From Lustribacter sp049512335 (lineage in GTDB: Bacteria; Vulcanimicrobiota; Vulcanimicrobiia; Vulcanimicrobiales; Vulcanimicrobiaceae), in NCBI GenBank assembly GCA_049512335.1, contig JBEKXE010000027.1:1-37692 (forward strand): a stretch of 37,692 bases of DNA. Reading direction: 5' to 3'. A program made the position numbers and the translations under genes. The notes below the pieces were generated by a model. The model worked only from the letters and a program-made list of their open reading frames with translations, did not search any database and had not been told where the DNA came from. Shown piece by piece: positions 30,797 to 37,692 of the stretch. Position 1 is the first letter of the stretch. Each line of letters begins with the position of its first letter.

Positions 30797-31878
30797 ATGA
30801 TCGAGATCGTTTCTTTGACTTTCGGCATTGCGGCGACCGCGCGTTCGAGCGCCGCGGCCAACTCGTCGACGATCGGGTCGTCGATCTCTTCGACCAAACC
30901 GGCGTCAGCCTTTTCCACCAGATAGGGATCGATCGGCAACCGCGCGAGGATCGGCGCGCCGGCGAGTTCGGCGACCGAATCGGCGTACGACGGTCCGAAG
31001 ACGTCGTAGCGCACGCCGGTGTCGGGCGCGACGAAGTACGACATGTTCTCGACCACGCCCAGAATCGGTTTCTTCAACTGATGGATCAAGTTGGCGGCCT
31101 TGCGCACGATCATCGTGGCGAGCTTCTGCGGCATCGTCACGAGCACGACGCCGTCGACCGCGAGCGATTGCAGCACGGTCAGCGGCGCGTCGGAGGTGCC
31201 GGGCGGCAGATCGATCAGCAGATAGTCGAGATCGCTCCACAGCACTTGTTCGTAGAATTGCCGGATCACGCCCGAGAGGATCGGGCCGCGCCAGATCATC
31301 GCCGTGTCTTCCTTGTCGGTCAGCAAGTTGGCCGACACGACCTCGATCGCCGAGCGCGTGACGGCCGGCGTCATCAGCGGGCGCGGCTGGGTGCCGGCCG
31401 GCGTATTCGGGTCGCTCTCGATGCCGAGCGGCGTCGTGAGGCCGAACAGGCGCGGGATCGAGGGCCCGGTGATGTCGCCGTCGAGGATGCCGACGCGTTT
31501 GCCCGCGCGGCGCAAGCCGACCGCCAAGAGGCCCGTGACCAGCGATTTTCCCACGCCGCCCTTGCCCGACATCACCGGCACGACGTGCGCGAAACGCGCG
31601 CGGCGCGCGAACTCGCCGGGCGCGCGGCGGTGCGGCACCAGATCGTCGTTGCTGATCGTCGGCACGCGGCCCGAGAGACGCGCTTGCGTGAGCGCGGCGA
31701 CGATCGGCTCGGCCCGCAACCCGTGCGCCGCGGCGCCCTGGGCGATCGTCTCGTACTTGTTGACGCCGCAGCCAGCGCAGTGCAGGCCGAAGCGGGTGAG
31801 GACCTCCTCGGCGATGGGGAGCGCGCTTACCAGCTCGCGGATGTTCGTCTCGGGACCGATGGAAATGGCTGCAGACAT
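30793..31878 (-). CDS. mrp: DUF1858-Mrp fusion ATPase without the C-terminal CxxC
   Basis: The 361-aa protein joins an N-terminal DUF1858-like domain (about 5-70, with C34-A-G-C37) to an Mrp/NBP35 P-loop ATPase. The ATPase has the deviant Walker A motif G105-K-G-G-V-G-K111-S, I-L-D-G-D-I-T-G-P-S, and D-L-P-P-G-T-S-D. Mrp proteins normally bind a bridging Fe-S cluster through C-P-x-C in the E-N-M-S-Y-F segment; here that spot reads A284-P-D-T287. The only nearby cysteines are in the DUF1858 part. A Fe-S scaffold or carrier role must use those if it exists. The ATG start is well placed. M48 follows by TTGA overlap. Confidence 0.88.
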   Translation of the reverse strand: MSAAISIGPETNIRELVSALPIAEEVLTRFGLHCAGCGVNKYETIAQGAAAHGLRAEPIVAALTQARLSGRVPTISNDDLVPHRRAPGEFARRARFAHVVPVMSGKGGVGKSLVTGLLAVGLRRAGKRVGILDGDITGPSIPRLFGLTTPLGIESDPNTPAGTQPRPLMTPAVTRSAIEVVSANLLTDKEDTAMIWRGPILSGVIRQFYEQVLWSDLDYLLIDLPPGTSDAPLTVLQSLAVDGVVLVTMPQKLATMIVRKAANLIHQLKKPILGVVENMSYFVAPDTGVRYDVFGPSYADSVAELAGAPILARLPIDPYLVEKADAGLVEEIDDPIVDELAAALERAVAAMPKVKETISII

Positions 31879-31954
31879 GGAAAGTCACCCTTTCGGCACG
31901 CAGGCGAACGTTGCTTTCGAGGTTCCCTCGGGCGCCGGCGGAAAAGCGAGGAAA

Positions 31955-32908
31955 ATGCCTCCGATGATACGTCGTCTCTGCGTTGCCTTGGCACTCGGCC
32001 TGGCGCTCGTTCCGTTCGGGGCGTCGGCTCAGACCGCGCCCGCGCCGCCGGCGGCCACGATCCGCCTGGGCGTGATCACGGTCGAAGCAGCGGCCGAGGC
32101 GTTCTACGCCCTCGACAACGGGTTCTTCAAGAAGCAAGGCCTCGACGTCGACCTGCAGATCATGCAGAACGGCGCCGCGATCGCCGCCGCGGTCACCGGC
32201 GGATCGCTCGACGCCGGATTTGCGGACACGGTTTCGATTTCCAACGCGCACGAGCGCGGTCTGCCCCTGATCTACCTTGCCCCGGCGCTGCTCAACAGCT
32301 ACGCGGCGCCCACGCTCGCGATCATGGTCAATGGCGCCGGCCCGATCCGCGAAGCCAAGGACCTCGACGGCAAGACGATTGCGGTCAACGGCATCAACAA
32401 CATCACGATGCTGCCGGTGGAAGCATGGATCGACAAGAACGGCGGCGACTCGAAGACGGTCAAATGGATTGAAGTGCCGATCTTCAATGAGAACGATGCC
32501 GTTTCGTCCGGCAAGGTCGACGCGGCCGTGACCGGGGAGCCCTTCATCACCTTCGGTACCGACAAGGGCCTGCGCGCGCTCTACATGGACAAGAACGCCA
32601 TCGCGCCGCGGTACGTGCTCTCGGGCTTCTTCACCACCAAGGACTGGGCGGCAAAGAATCCCGTGCTGGCAGCAAAGTTCATCGCCGCGATCAAAGAGAC
32701 GGCGCAATGGGCCAACGCCAACCCCGCCGCCGCCGGAGTCATCCTGGCGAAGTACACCAAGCTGCCGCAGGCCGTCGTCGATCGGATCAAGCACGGACAG
32801 TTCGCCGAAACGCTGCTGGTTTCGGATTACCAGCCGGTCATCGACGTTGCCGCGAAGTATGGGGTGTTGCCGAAGCCGTTTCCGGCGCCCGAGTATTTCT
32901 ACCGGTAG
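31955..32908 (+). CDS. NMT1/SsuA-like ABC transporter substrate-binding protein
   Basis: The 317-aa exported protein has a signal peptide (RLCVALALGLALVPFGASAQ) and the NMT1/THI5-type type II binding fold: A-L-D-N-G-F-F-K-K-Q-G-L-D-V, G-S-L-D-A-G-F-A-D, D-L-D-G-K-T-I-A-V-N-G, and K-V-D-A-A-V-T-G-E-P-F. Such proteins deliver sulfonates, pyrimidines, taurine-like or aromatic compounds to an ABC importer. The permease and ATPase genes are absent here. GAGG stands just before ATG 31955; ATG 31964 is an alternative. It heads the row leading to HyuA and HyuB, which suggests import of their substrate. Confidence 0.87.
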   Translation: MPPMIRRLCVALALGLALVPFGASAQTAPAPPAATIRLGVITVEAAAEAFYALDNGFFKKQGLDVDLQIMQNGAAIAAAVTGGSLDAGFADTVSISNAHERGLPLIYLAPALLNSYAAPTLAIMVNGAGPIREAKDLDGKTIAVNGINNITMLPVEAWIDKNGGDSKTVKWIEVPIFNENDAVSSGKVDAAVTGEPFITFGTDKGLRALYMDKNAIAPRYVLSGFFTTKDWAAKNPVLAAKFIAAIKETAQWANANPAAAGVILAKYTKLPQAVVDRIKHGQFAETLLVSDYQPVIDVAAKYGVLPKPFPAPEYFYR

Positions 32909-32915
32909 GCCGTCC

Positions 32916-33215
32916 GTGACCGCCGAGGAGGCCATCGTCAACGTCTTCGAACAACGTTCCGCAGCGGCGCTGTTCGTCACCGAAGTGCAATACGGGATCG
33001 TCCCCCAACGCGATCCGGCCGAATTTTCCGCCGCGCTGGCGCGGCTCGTCGAACGTGGAGAGATCATCATCGTCACCAAACCCGCCCCCGACGTGCATCT
33101 CGAGGATGCCGACCTGCGCATCGCTGCCCGCACGGCGCCCGGGGCCGAAACCGCGATCGAAGCGACCTGGAACGGCTGGTTGCGCGACTTTCTCGCCACG
33201 CATCGCTGCTCGTGA
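32916..33215 (+). CDS. Unknown 99-aa protein between the binding protein and HyuA
   Basis: The 99-aa product starts at GTG, seven bases after the binding-protein gene, and its stop overlaps the HyuA start (GTGA). The part A-L-F-V-T-E-V-Q-Y-G-I followed by S-A-A-L-A-R-L-V-E-R-G-E-I-I-I-V-T-K looks like a helix-helix-wing arrangement, so a winged-helix fold is possible. The last 30 residues are polar. No cysteines other than one at the end. It is clearly part of the operon. It could be a regulator or accessory subunit of the hydantoinase-like pair; I recognise no family. Confidence 0.7.
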   Translation: MTAEEAIVNVFEQRSAAALFVTEVQYGIVPQRDPAEFSAALARLVERGEIIIVTKPAPDVHLEDADLRIAARTAPGAETAIEATWNGWLRDFLATHRCS

Positions 33216-35266
33216 ACGGACGCGCGCTCCGCATCGGGGTCGACATCGGCGGCACGTTCACCGACGTCACGGTCATGGACACCGCCGACGGTTCGGTGAC
33301 GTTCGGTAAGGCGCTCAGCACGCCCGACGATCTCGTGCGCGGCATTCTCGATGCGATCGGGGTGACGGGACGTTCGCCGCGCGATGCGGAGTTCATCATC
33401 CACGGCTCGACCGTGGCGATCAATGCGATCCTGGAACGCAAGGGCGCGAAGACGGCGCTGGTGACGACGGCCGGCTTCCGCGACGTTTACGAGATCGGCC
33501 GCGTCAACCGGCCCGATTCGTTCAACCTCGCCTTTCGCAAGCACGTGCCGCTGATTCCGCGTGCGCTGCGCTTCGAGGTCGCCGAACGGATGCTCTACGA
33601 CGGATCGGTCGAGCGGTCGCTGGACGAAGCGAACGCGCGCACCGTCGCCGCGGCGATCAAGGCGCAAGACGTCGAGGCGGTCGCGGTACTGTTCCTGCAC
33701 TCGTACGCCAACGTCGAGCACGAGCGGCAGATGGTCGAGCTGTTGCGGGCGGCACTCCCGGAGGCGTACATCACGGCCTCGCATCACGTGTCGCGCGAGC
33801 AGCGCGAGTACGAGCGCACCTCGACGGTTGCCGCCAACGCCTACGTCGGCCCCCGCGTCAGCACGTATCTCGAACGCCTCGAGCGGCATCTGGAAGGTGA
33901 CGGCTTCACCGGCAACCTGCTGATCATGCAGTCCAGCGGCGGGCTGTGCGACATCGCCACCGCCCGCGAACAGTGCATCCAGATGCTGGAGTCCGGGCCC
34001 GCGGCGGGCGTCGTGGCCTCGAAGACGGTCAGCGACGTGCTGGGCCTGGGCGACGTCATCTGCTTCGACATGGGCGGCACGACCGCCAAAGCGTGCGTGC
34101 TGCAAGCCGGTGCCGCCGCACTCTCGAGCGACTACTTCATCGGCGGCTACAACGAAGGACTCGCGATTCGCATTCCCGTGCTCGACATCAAGGAAGTCGG
34201 CACCGGCGGCGGCAGCATCGCGTCGGTCGACGAAGCCGGCGGCCTGCACGTCGGGCCGCAGAGCGCCGGCGCGAGCCCCGGTCCGGCGTGCTACGGTGCG
34301 GGCGGTACGCAGCCCACCGTGACCGACGCGCACTTGCTGCTCGGCCATCTCGCGGCGGACCGCTTTCTGGCCGGACGCATGCAGCTGGACGCCGCGGCGG
34401 CGCGGCGCGCCGTCGAGACGCACGTCGCGCGGCCGCTCGGCCTCGACGTCGAGCTCGCCGCCGGCGGCATCATCGCGATCGCCACCGCCACGATGGCCAA
34501 CGCGGTGCGTGCGGTGACGACCGAACGCGGGCTCGATCCGCGTGACTTCGCGCTGATCGCGTATGGCGGCGCCGGCCCGCTGCACGCGGTCGACGTGGCG
34601 CGCGAGCTGGCCATTCGCACCGTCGTCATCCCGCAAGCGCCGGGGACGTTCTCGGCGTTCGGCATGCTGACCGCCGACCTGCGGCGCGAGTACGCGCAGA
34701 CGTATCGCGCGCCGCTGACCGCCGAGGGCTTGCGCGGCACGGAAGCGTTCTTCACGTCGCTCGAGCGCGAAGCGGCGGCGTGGCTGCAATCGGCCGGCGT
34801 GCCGAGCGAGAACACGCTGCTCGAACACGCCCTCGACGTCCGATACGTCGGCCAGAACTACTCGGTGACGATTCCGCTCGCGCCGGGTTCGGAACAAGCG
34901 GTGGTCAAGGCGGCGTTCGACGCCGCGCACCAGCAGCGGTACAGCCACAACGCGCCGGAAGAACCGGCCGAGATCATCGCGGCGCGCGTCTCGATCGTCG
35001 GCCAGCTCAGCAAGCCGGTGCTCACCGGTCTCGCGCGCGGAACGGGAACGCCGGCTGCGGCCGCCGTGCTCGGCACGCGCCGGGTGCGCTTCGACCCGCG
35101 GACCGAAATCGATGCCCGCGTCTACGATCGCGCGCGCCTGCTGGCCGGCGACGCCTTCGACGGTCCCGCGATCGTGCAAGAAGACGGCTCGGCGACGCTG
35201 GTACCGCCCGGCGTGCGCGTCGAGGTAGCGCCCTCAGGTCACCTCATCCTCACGGTGAACTTCTGA
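33212..35266 (+). CDS. hyuA: Hydantoinase/oxoprolinase family subunit A
   Basis: The 684-aa protein carries the ASKHA-type start G-V-D-I-G-G-T-F-T-D-V, then H-G-S-T-V-A-I-N, R-E-Q-R-E-Y-E-R, E-S-G-P-A-A-G-V and F-D-M-G-G-T-T-A-K-A with metal-binding features, all standard for HyuA, 5-oxoprolinase and acetone/acetophenone carboxylase beta-type subunits. With HyuB it forms an ATP-dependent ring-opening amidohydrolase or a carboxylase; motifs do not separate these. GTG start overlaps the upstream stop; the ATG of hyuB overlaps its own stop (TGATG), so the two subunits are made in equal amounts. Confidence 0.93.
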   Translation: MNGRALRIGVDIGGTFTDVTVMDTADGSVTFGKALSTPDDLVRGILDAIGVTGRSPRDAEFIIHGSTVAINAILERKGAKTALVTTAGFRDVYEIGRVNRPDSFNLAFRKHVPLIPRALRFEVAERMLYDGSVERSLDEANARTVAAAIKAQDVEAVAVLFLHSYANVEHERQMVELLRAALPEAYITASHHVSREQREYERTSTVAANAYVGPRVSTYLERLERHLEGDGFTGNLLIMQSSGGLCDIATAREQCIQMLESGPAAGVVASKTVSDVLGLGDVICFDMGGTTAKACVLQAGAAALSSDYFIGGYNEGLAIRIPVLDIKEVGTGGGSIASVDEAGGLHVGPQSAGASPGPACYGAGGTQPTVTDAHLLLGHLAADRFLAGRMQLDAAAARRAVETHVARPLGLDVELAAGGIIAIATATMANAVRAVTTERGLDPRDFALIAYGGAGPLHAVDVARELAIRTVVIPQAPGTFSAFGMLTADLRREYAQTYRAPLTAEGLRGTEAFFTSLEREAAAWLQSAGVPSENTLLEHALDVRYVGQNYSVTIPLAPGSEQAVVKAAFDAAHQQRYSHNAPEEPAEIIAARVSIVGQLSKPVLTGLARGTGTPAAAAVLGTRRVRFDPRTEIDARVYDRARLLAGDAFDGPAIVQEDGSATLVPPGVRVEVAPSGHLILTVNF

Positions 35267-36951
35267 TGTCAGTCGAGCCGGAACACGATCCGATCACCGC
35301 CGAGATCATCCGCAATGCGCTGATCGCGATCACCGATGAGATGAAGACCAATCTCATGCGGACGGCCTACAACCCGATCATCTACGAGGCGCTCGACTAC
35401 ACGGTCGGGCTGTTCGACGCCAACGGCGACACGGTATCGATCGGTTTGGGGTTGCCGATGTTTATTCGCGGCCTGTCCGACGCGATCAAGGCGAAGCTCG
35501 ATTTCTACGGCCGCGAGAACATCGAACCGGGCGACATCCTGCTGACCAACGACGCCTACATCATGGGCAGCCACCTCAATCACATGATCTTCACGCTGCC
35601 GATCTTCCACGGCGGCAAGATCGTGGCGTTCTCGTCGTCGATGGCGCATTGGATCGACATCGGCGGCACGCTCGGCGCGCGCACCCAGGACATCTATTCC
35701 GAGGGGTTGCAGCTGCCGATCGTCAAGATCTTCAAGCGCGGCGTGCAGGACGATGAGCTGACCCGCATCATCCGCACCAACGTGCGCGTGCCGGAGTTGG
35801 CGATGGGCGACTTCCGGGCCCAGATCGCCGCCATCCGCACCGGCGAAGCGCGGTACGGCGCGCTGTTGAACAAGTACGGCCTGGCCGCCGTGGACGGCAG
35901 CATCGCCGGCGTCTACGCGCTGACCGAACGGCTCGCGCGCGCGTCCGTCGCGGCGATCCCCGACGGCACCTACGAGGCCGAATCGTTCATGGACGATGAC
36001 GGCATCACGACGAAACCGATCCCGATCAAGGTGAAGGTCGTGGTCAGCGGCGACCGGATGACGATCGATCTGAGCGACGTCAGCCCGCAGGTGCAAGGCT
36101 ACTTCAACTCCGGCGCAACCGCCGGCCGCTCGGCGGCGCAAGTCGCCTTCAAGTGCGTCACGACGCCCACGCAATACCCGATCAACGACGGCGCCTTCCG
36201 CAATTTGACCATCCTGCTGCCGCCCGGACGCGTCGTCAGCGCGGTCAAACCCGCGGCGATGCGCTGGTGGATGACGATCCCGATGACCGTCGTCGACACG
36301 ATCTTCCGCGCGCTCGCCCCGGCGATCCCCGAACGCGTCGCCGCCGGACACCATGCCGACCTGTGCGTCGGCACGATGTACGGCATCAATCCGCGCACCG
36401 GACGTTTTTACGTCGGTTCGACCAATCCGCCGGGCGGCGGCTGGGGCGCGATCGCCGGCGGCGACGGGATGAACGCGGTCGTGTGCATCAACGACGGCGA
36501 CACGCACAACGCCGTCATCGAAGCGTTGGAGGCGAAGAACCCGATCGTCATCGAGCGCTACGCGCTGCGTCCCGATTCCGGCGGCCCCGGCAAACGCCGC
36601 GGCGGCCTCGGCATCGAGCTGCGCGTGCGCGCCGCGGCGCCGATGCACGCCAACGTCCACGTCGAGCGCACCAAGTGCGCGCCCTGGGGGCTCGCCGGCG
36701 GTCACGAGGCGCTGGCGAACCGCGTGCATCTGGAACGCGACGGCGTGCCGTTTTCGTCCGGCAACGGGAAGCTCGACAACGAGCTGATGAAGCCCGGCGA
36801 CGTGCTGGTCATCGAGAGCGGCGGCGGCGGCGGCTACGGCGATCCGCACGAACGGCCGCGCGCGACCGTCGCGGACGACGTCCGCAACGGCTACGTTACC
36901 CGCGAGGCGGCGCTGCGCGACTACGGATTGCCCGAGAACGAGTTGCCGTGA
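35266..36951 (+). CDS. hyuB: Hydantoinase/oxoprolinase family subunit B
   Basis: The 561-aa protein shows the HyuB pattern: D-P-I-T-A-E-I-I-R-N-A-L near the start, N-D-A-Y-I-M-G-S-H-L-N-H-M, H-W-I-D-I-G-G, then G-Y-F-N-S-G-A-T-A-G-R, R-P-D-S-G-G-P-G-K-R-R-G-G-L-G and the Gly-rich end G-G-G-G-G-Y-G-D-P. It is the catalytic partner of HyuA. No third carboxylase gamma subunit is present, which slightly favours an N-methylhydantoin or oxoproline type ring hydrolysis over acetone-type carboxylation. The next gene starts inside its stop (GTGA). Confidence 0.93.
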   Translation: MSVEPEHDPITAEIIRNALIAITDEMKTNLMRTAYNPIIYEALDYTVGLFDANGDTVSIGLGLPMFIRGLSDAIKAKLDFYGRENIEPGDILLTNDAYIMGSHLNHMIFTLPIFHGGKIVAFSSSMAHWIDIGGTLGARTQDIYSEGLQLPIVKIFKRGVQDDELTRIIRTNVRVPELAMGDFRAQIAAIRTGEARYGALLNKYGLAAVDGSIAGVYALTERLARASVAAIPDGTYEAESFMDDDGITTKPIPIKVKVVVSGDRMTIDLSDVSPQVQGYFNSGATAGRSAAQVAFKCVTTPTQYPINDGAFRNLTILLPPGRVVSAVKPAAMRWWMTIPMTVVDTIFRALAPAIPERVAAGHHADLCVGTMYGINPRTGRFYVGSTNPPGGGWGAIAGGDGMNAVVCINDGDTHNAVIEALEAKNPIVIERYALRPDSGGPGKRRGGLGIELRVRAAAPMHANVHVERTKCAPWGLAGGHEALANRVHLERDGVPFSSGNGKLDNELMKPGDVLVIESGGGGGYGDPHERPRATVADDVRNGYVTREAALRDYGLPENELP

Positions 36952-37625
36952 AAGCCGTCCGCCAACACGGCGGAACGTTTGCGATCGAGCTGTTCGTCAA
37001 CGTCGCGCTGCCGTTTGCGTGCTATAGCCTCGTGCAGCCGCGCTTCGGCGACGTGCGCGGATTGCTGGCATCGTCGGTGCCGCCGATTCTGTGGAGCGTC
37101 GCGGAATTCGTTCGCAAGCGCCGGGTCGATGCGGTCTCGGTCCTCGTGCTGCTCGGCATCGCGCTGTCGCTGGTCGCCTTCATCGGCGGCGGTTCGGTGA
37201 AATTCTTGCAGTTGCGCGAGAACCTCGTGACCGGATTGATCGGCCTCGTGTTCTTGGGCTCCGCCGCCATCGGCAAGCCGCTGATCTACCAACTCGCCTT
37301 GGCCGGCGCGGCGCGCCAGTCGGCTGCCGCGAAGTCCGAGCTCGAGCAGTACAAAGACAACCCGTATTTTCGCCGCACGATGTCGTTGATGACGCTGGTG
37401 TGGGGCTGCGGGCTGCTCGGCGCTACCGCGATCGCGTGCGTGCTCGTGTTCACGCTCTCGATCCGCACCTATCTGATCGTGAGCCCGTTCGTGGGCTACG
37501 GCATCATGGGCGTGCTGGCGCTGTGGACCGTCTGGTTCAGCCGCCGCGCCCGCAAGCTCGGCCTCGCCCGCCGCGCGGCCGCTATGGCGGCGGAGCGGAC
37601 AGGAGCTGCCCCAACGTCGTCTTGA
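36948..37625 (+). CDS. VC0807-like integral membrane protein
   Basis: The 225-aa protein has about six membrane helices (roughly 10-30, 35-52, 60-80, 90-112, 145-172, 178-198) and the features F-V-N-V-A-L-P-F...Y-S-L-V-Q-P and W-S-V-A-E-F-V-R-K-R-R-V-D typical of VC0807-family proteins, whose function is unknown. The loop K-D-N-P-Y-F-R-R-T-M-S is also conserved-looking. It overlaps hyuB by GTGA and so belongs to the operon; it could help move substrate, but this is inference. The 3' end overlaps the tail of a minus-strand regulator by 44 bases. Confidence 0.82.
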   Translation: MKAVRQHGGTFAIELFVNVALPFACYSLVQPRFGDVRGLLASSVPPILWSVAEFVRKRRVDAVSVLVLLGIALSLVAFIGGGSVKFLQLRENLVTGLIGLVFLGSAAIGKPLIYQLALAGAARQSAAAKSELEQYKDNPYFRRTMSLMTLVWGCGLLGATAIACVLVFTLSIRTYLIVSPFVGYGIMGVLALWTVWFSRRARKLGLARRAAAMAAERTGAAPTSS

Positions 37626-37692
37626 GGCCGGCGAGCTTCTTGGCGCCGATCCGCTCCGCGAAGGCCGCTTCGGTGGCCTCGATCGAGGCGAC
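37582..37692 (-). CDS. C-terminal fragment of a probable MarR-family regulator (partial)
   Basis: On the minus strand the window edge opens a frame of 36 codons that ends TAG (37584-37582). It reads V-A-S-I-E-A-T-E-A-A-F-A-E-R-I-G, then A-K-K-L-A-G-L-K-T-T-L-G-Q-L-L. The long dimerisation helix and the L-A-x-L-K-x-T-L-x-x-L-L ending are typical of MarR and related winged-helix regulators. The DNA-binding part lies beyond the window. It converges on the VC0807-like gene with a 44-bp overlap. Confidence 0.6.
   Translation of the reverse strand, partial: VASIEATEAAFAERIGAKKLAGLKTTLGQLLSAPPP

Noticed and set aside
31918..31930. CGAGG-TTC-CCTCG hairpin between the Mrp and NMT1-type genes as a terminator.
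   Set aside because: Five-base stem, no T-run, and the flanking genes diverge, so a terminator is not expected.
30905..35179. A very long open frame (1424 codons) on the minus strand, opposite the NMT1-type and HyuA genes and overlapping the Mrp gene.
   Set aside because: The product is Arg/Asp/Val/His-rich noise typical of antisense frames in GC-rich DNA; the genes it overlaps have clear family motifs.

Overview
The window is GC-rich, densely packed bacterial chromosome. Many neighbouring genes share a GTGA, ATGA, TTGA or TGATG stop/start junction, and GTG starts are common. There are no phage genes, transposases, tRNAs, rRNAs or CRISPR arrays. The gene mix (heme-bearing Vgb-type propellers, a HExxHxxGxxH secreted protease with DUF5117-like features, an MptA-like FolE2, LLM oxidoreductases, hydantoinase A/B, split ChrA) suggests a soil-type heterotroph from a poorly cultured GC-rich phylum. 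Candidatus Eremiobacterota (WPS-2) is my best guess, but it is only an impression from gene content.

Layout. (1) 1-364: non-coding, with a tandem, palindrome-ended repeat. (2) 365-5584: two paralogous secreted proteins (carboxypeptidase-regulatory-like domain, CTGCH heme motif, beta-propeller) flank a divergent pair: a 2-hydroxypentadienoate/2-oxohept-4-ene-dioate hydratase-like enzyme and a 4,5-dihydroxyphthalate decarboxylase/substrate-binding-type protein. (3) 5678-9501: an SDR protein lacking the catalytic Tyr, an alpha/beta hydrolase, an LLM flavin oxidoreductase and a tartrate/D-malate dehydrogenase. With region 2 this looks like a catabolic island for small ring or dicarboxylic compounds. 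(4) 9498-14863 (minus): a UDP-xylose-synthase-like epimerase coupled to a prolyl oligopeptidase, then a coupled set of an unknown 130-aa protein, a LigB/DODA-type dioxygenase and two half-size ChrA proteins. (5) 14923-18442: a small c-type cytochrome, an isocitrate-lyase/PEP-mutase-superfamily enzyme, an RsbW-like kinase and a two-domain glycosyltransferase. (6) 18506-26234 (plus): a MetE-C-like protein, a 67-aa Cys-rich protein with a good terminator, IlvE behind a consensus-like leaderless promoter, a 924-aa metalloprotease, and a folate block (FolP plus a FolK-FolE2 fusion). (7) 26295-29708: a GH1-like protein coupled to a glycosyltransferase, a possible small ORF, and a DUF2461 protein; copies of the palindromic repeat abut two of these starts. 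(8) 29594-31878 (minus): a Ste24-like M48 protease coupled to a DUF1858-Mrp ATPase that lacks the usual CxxC. (9) 31955-37625 (plus): an NMT1-type binding protein, an unknown 99-aa protein, HyuA, HyuB and a VC0807-like membrane protein, with the tail of a probable MarR regulator on the minus strand at the right edge.

The most interesting items are the heme-propeller pair beside the catabolic genes, the FolK-FolE2 fusion with an atypical FolP, the DUF1858-Mrp protein whose cysteine pair sits at the wrong end, the palindromic repeat whose copies border gene starts, and the small proteins at 19701 and 32916. All functions are assigned from recognisable motifs by eye; no database search was run.
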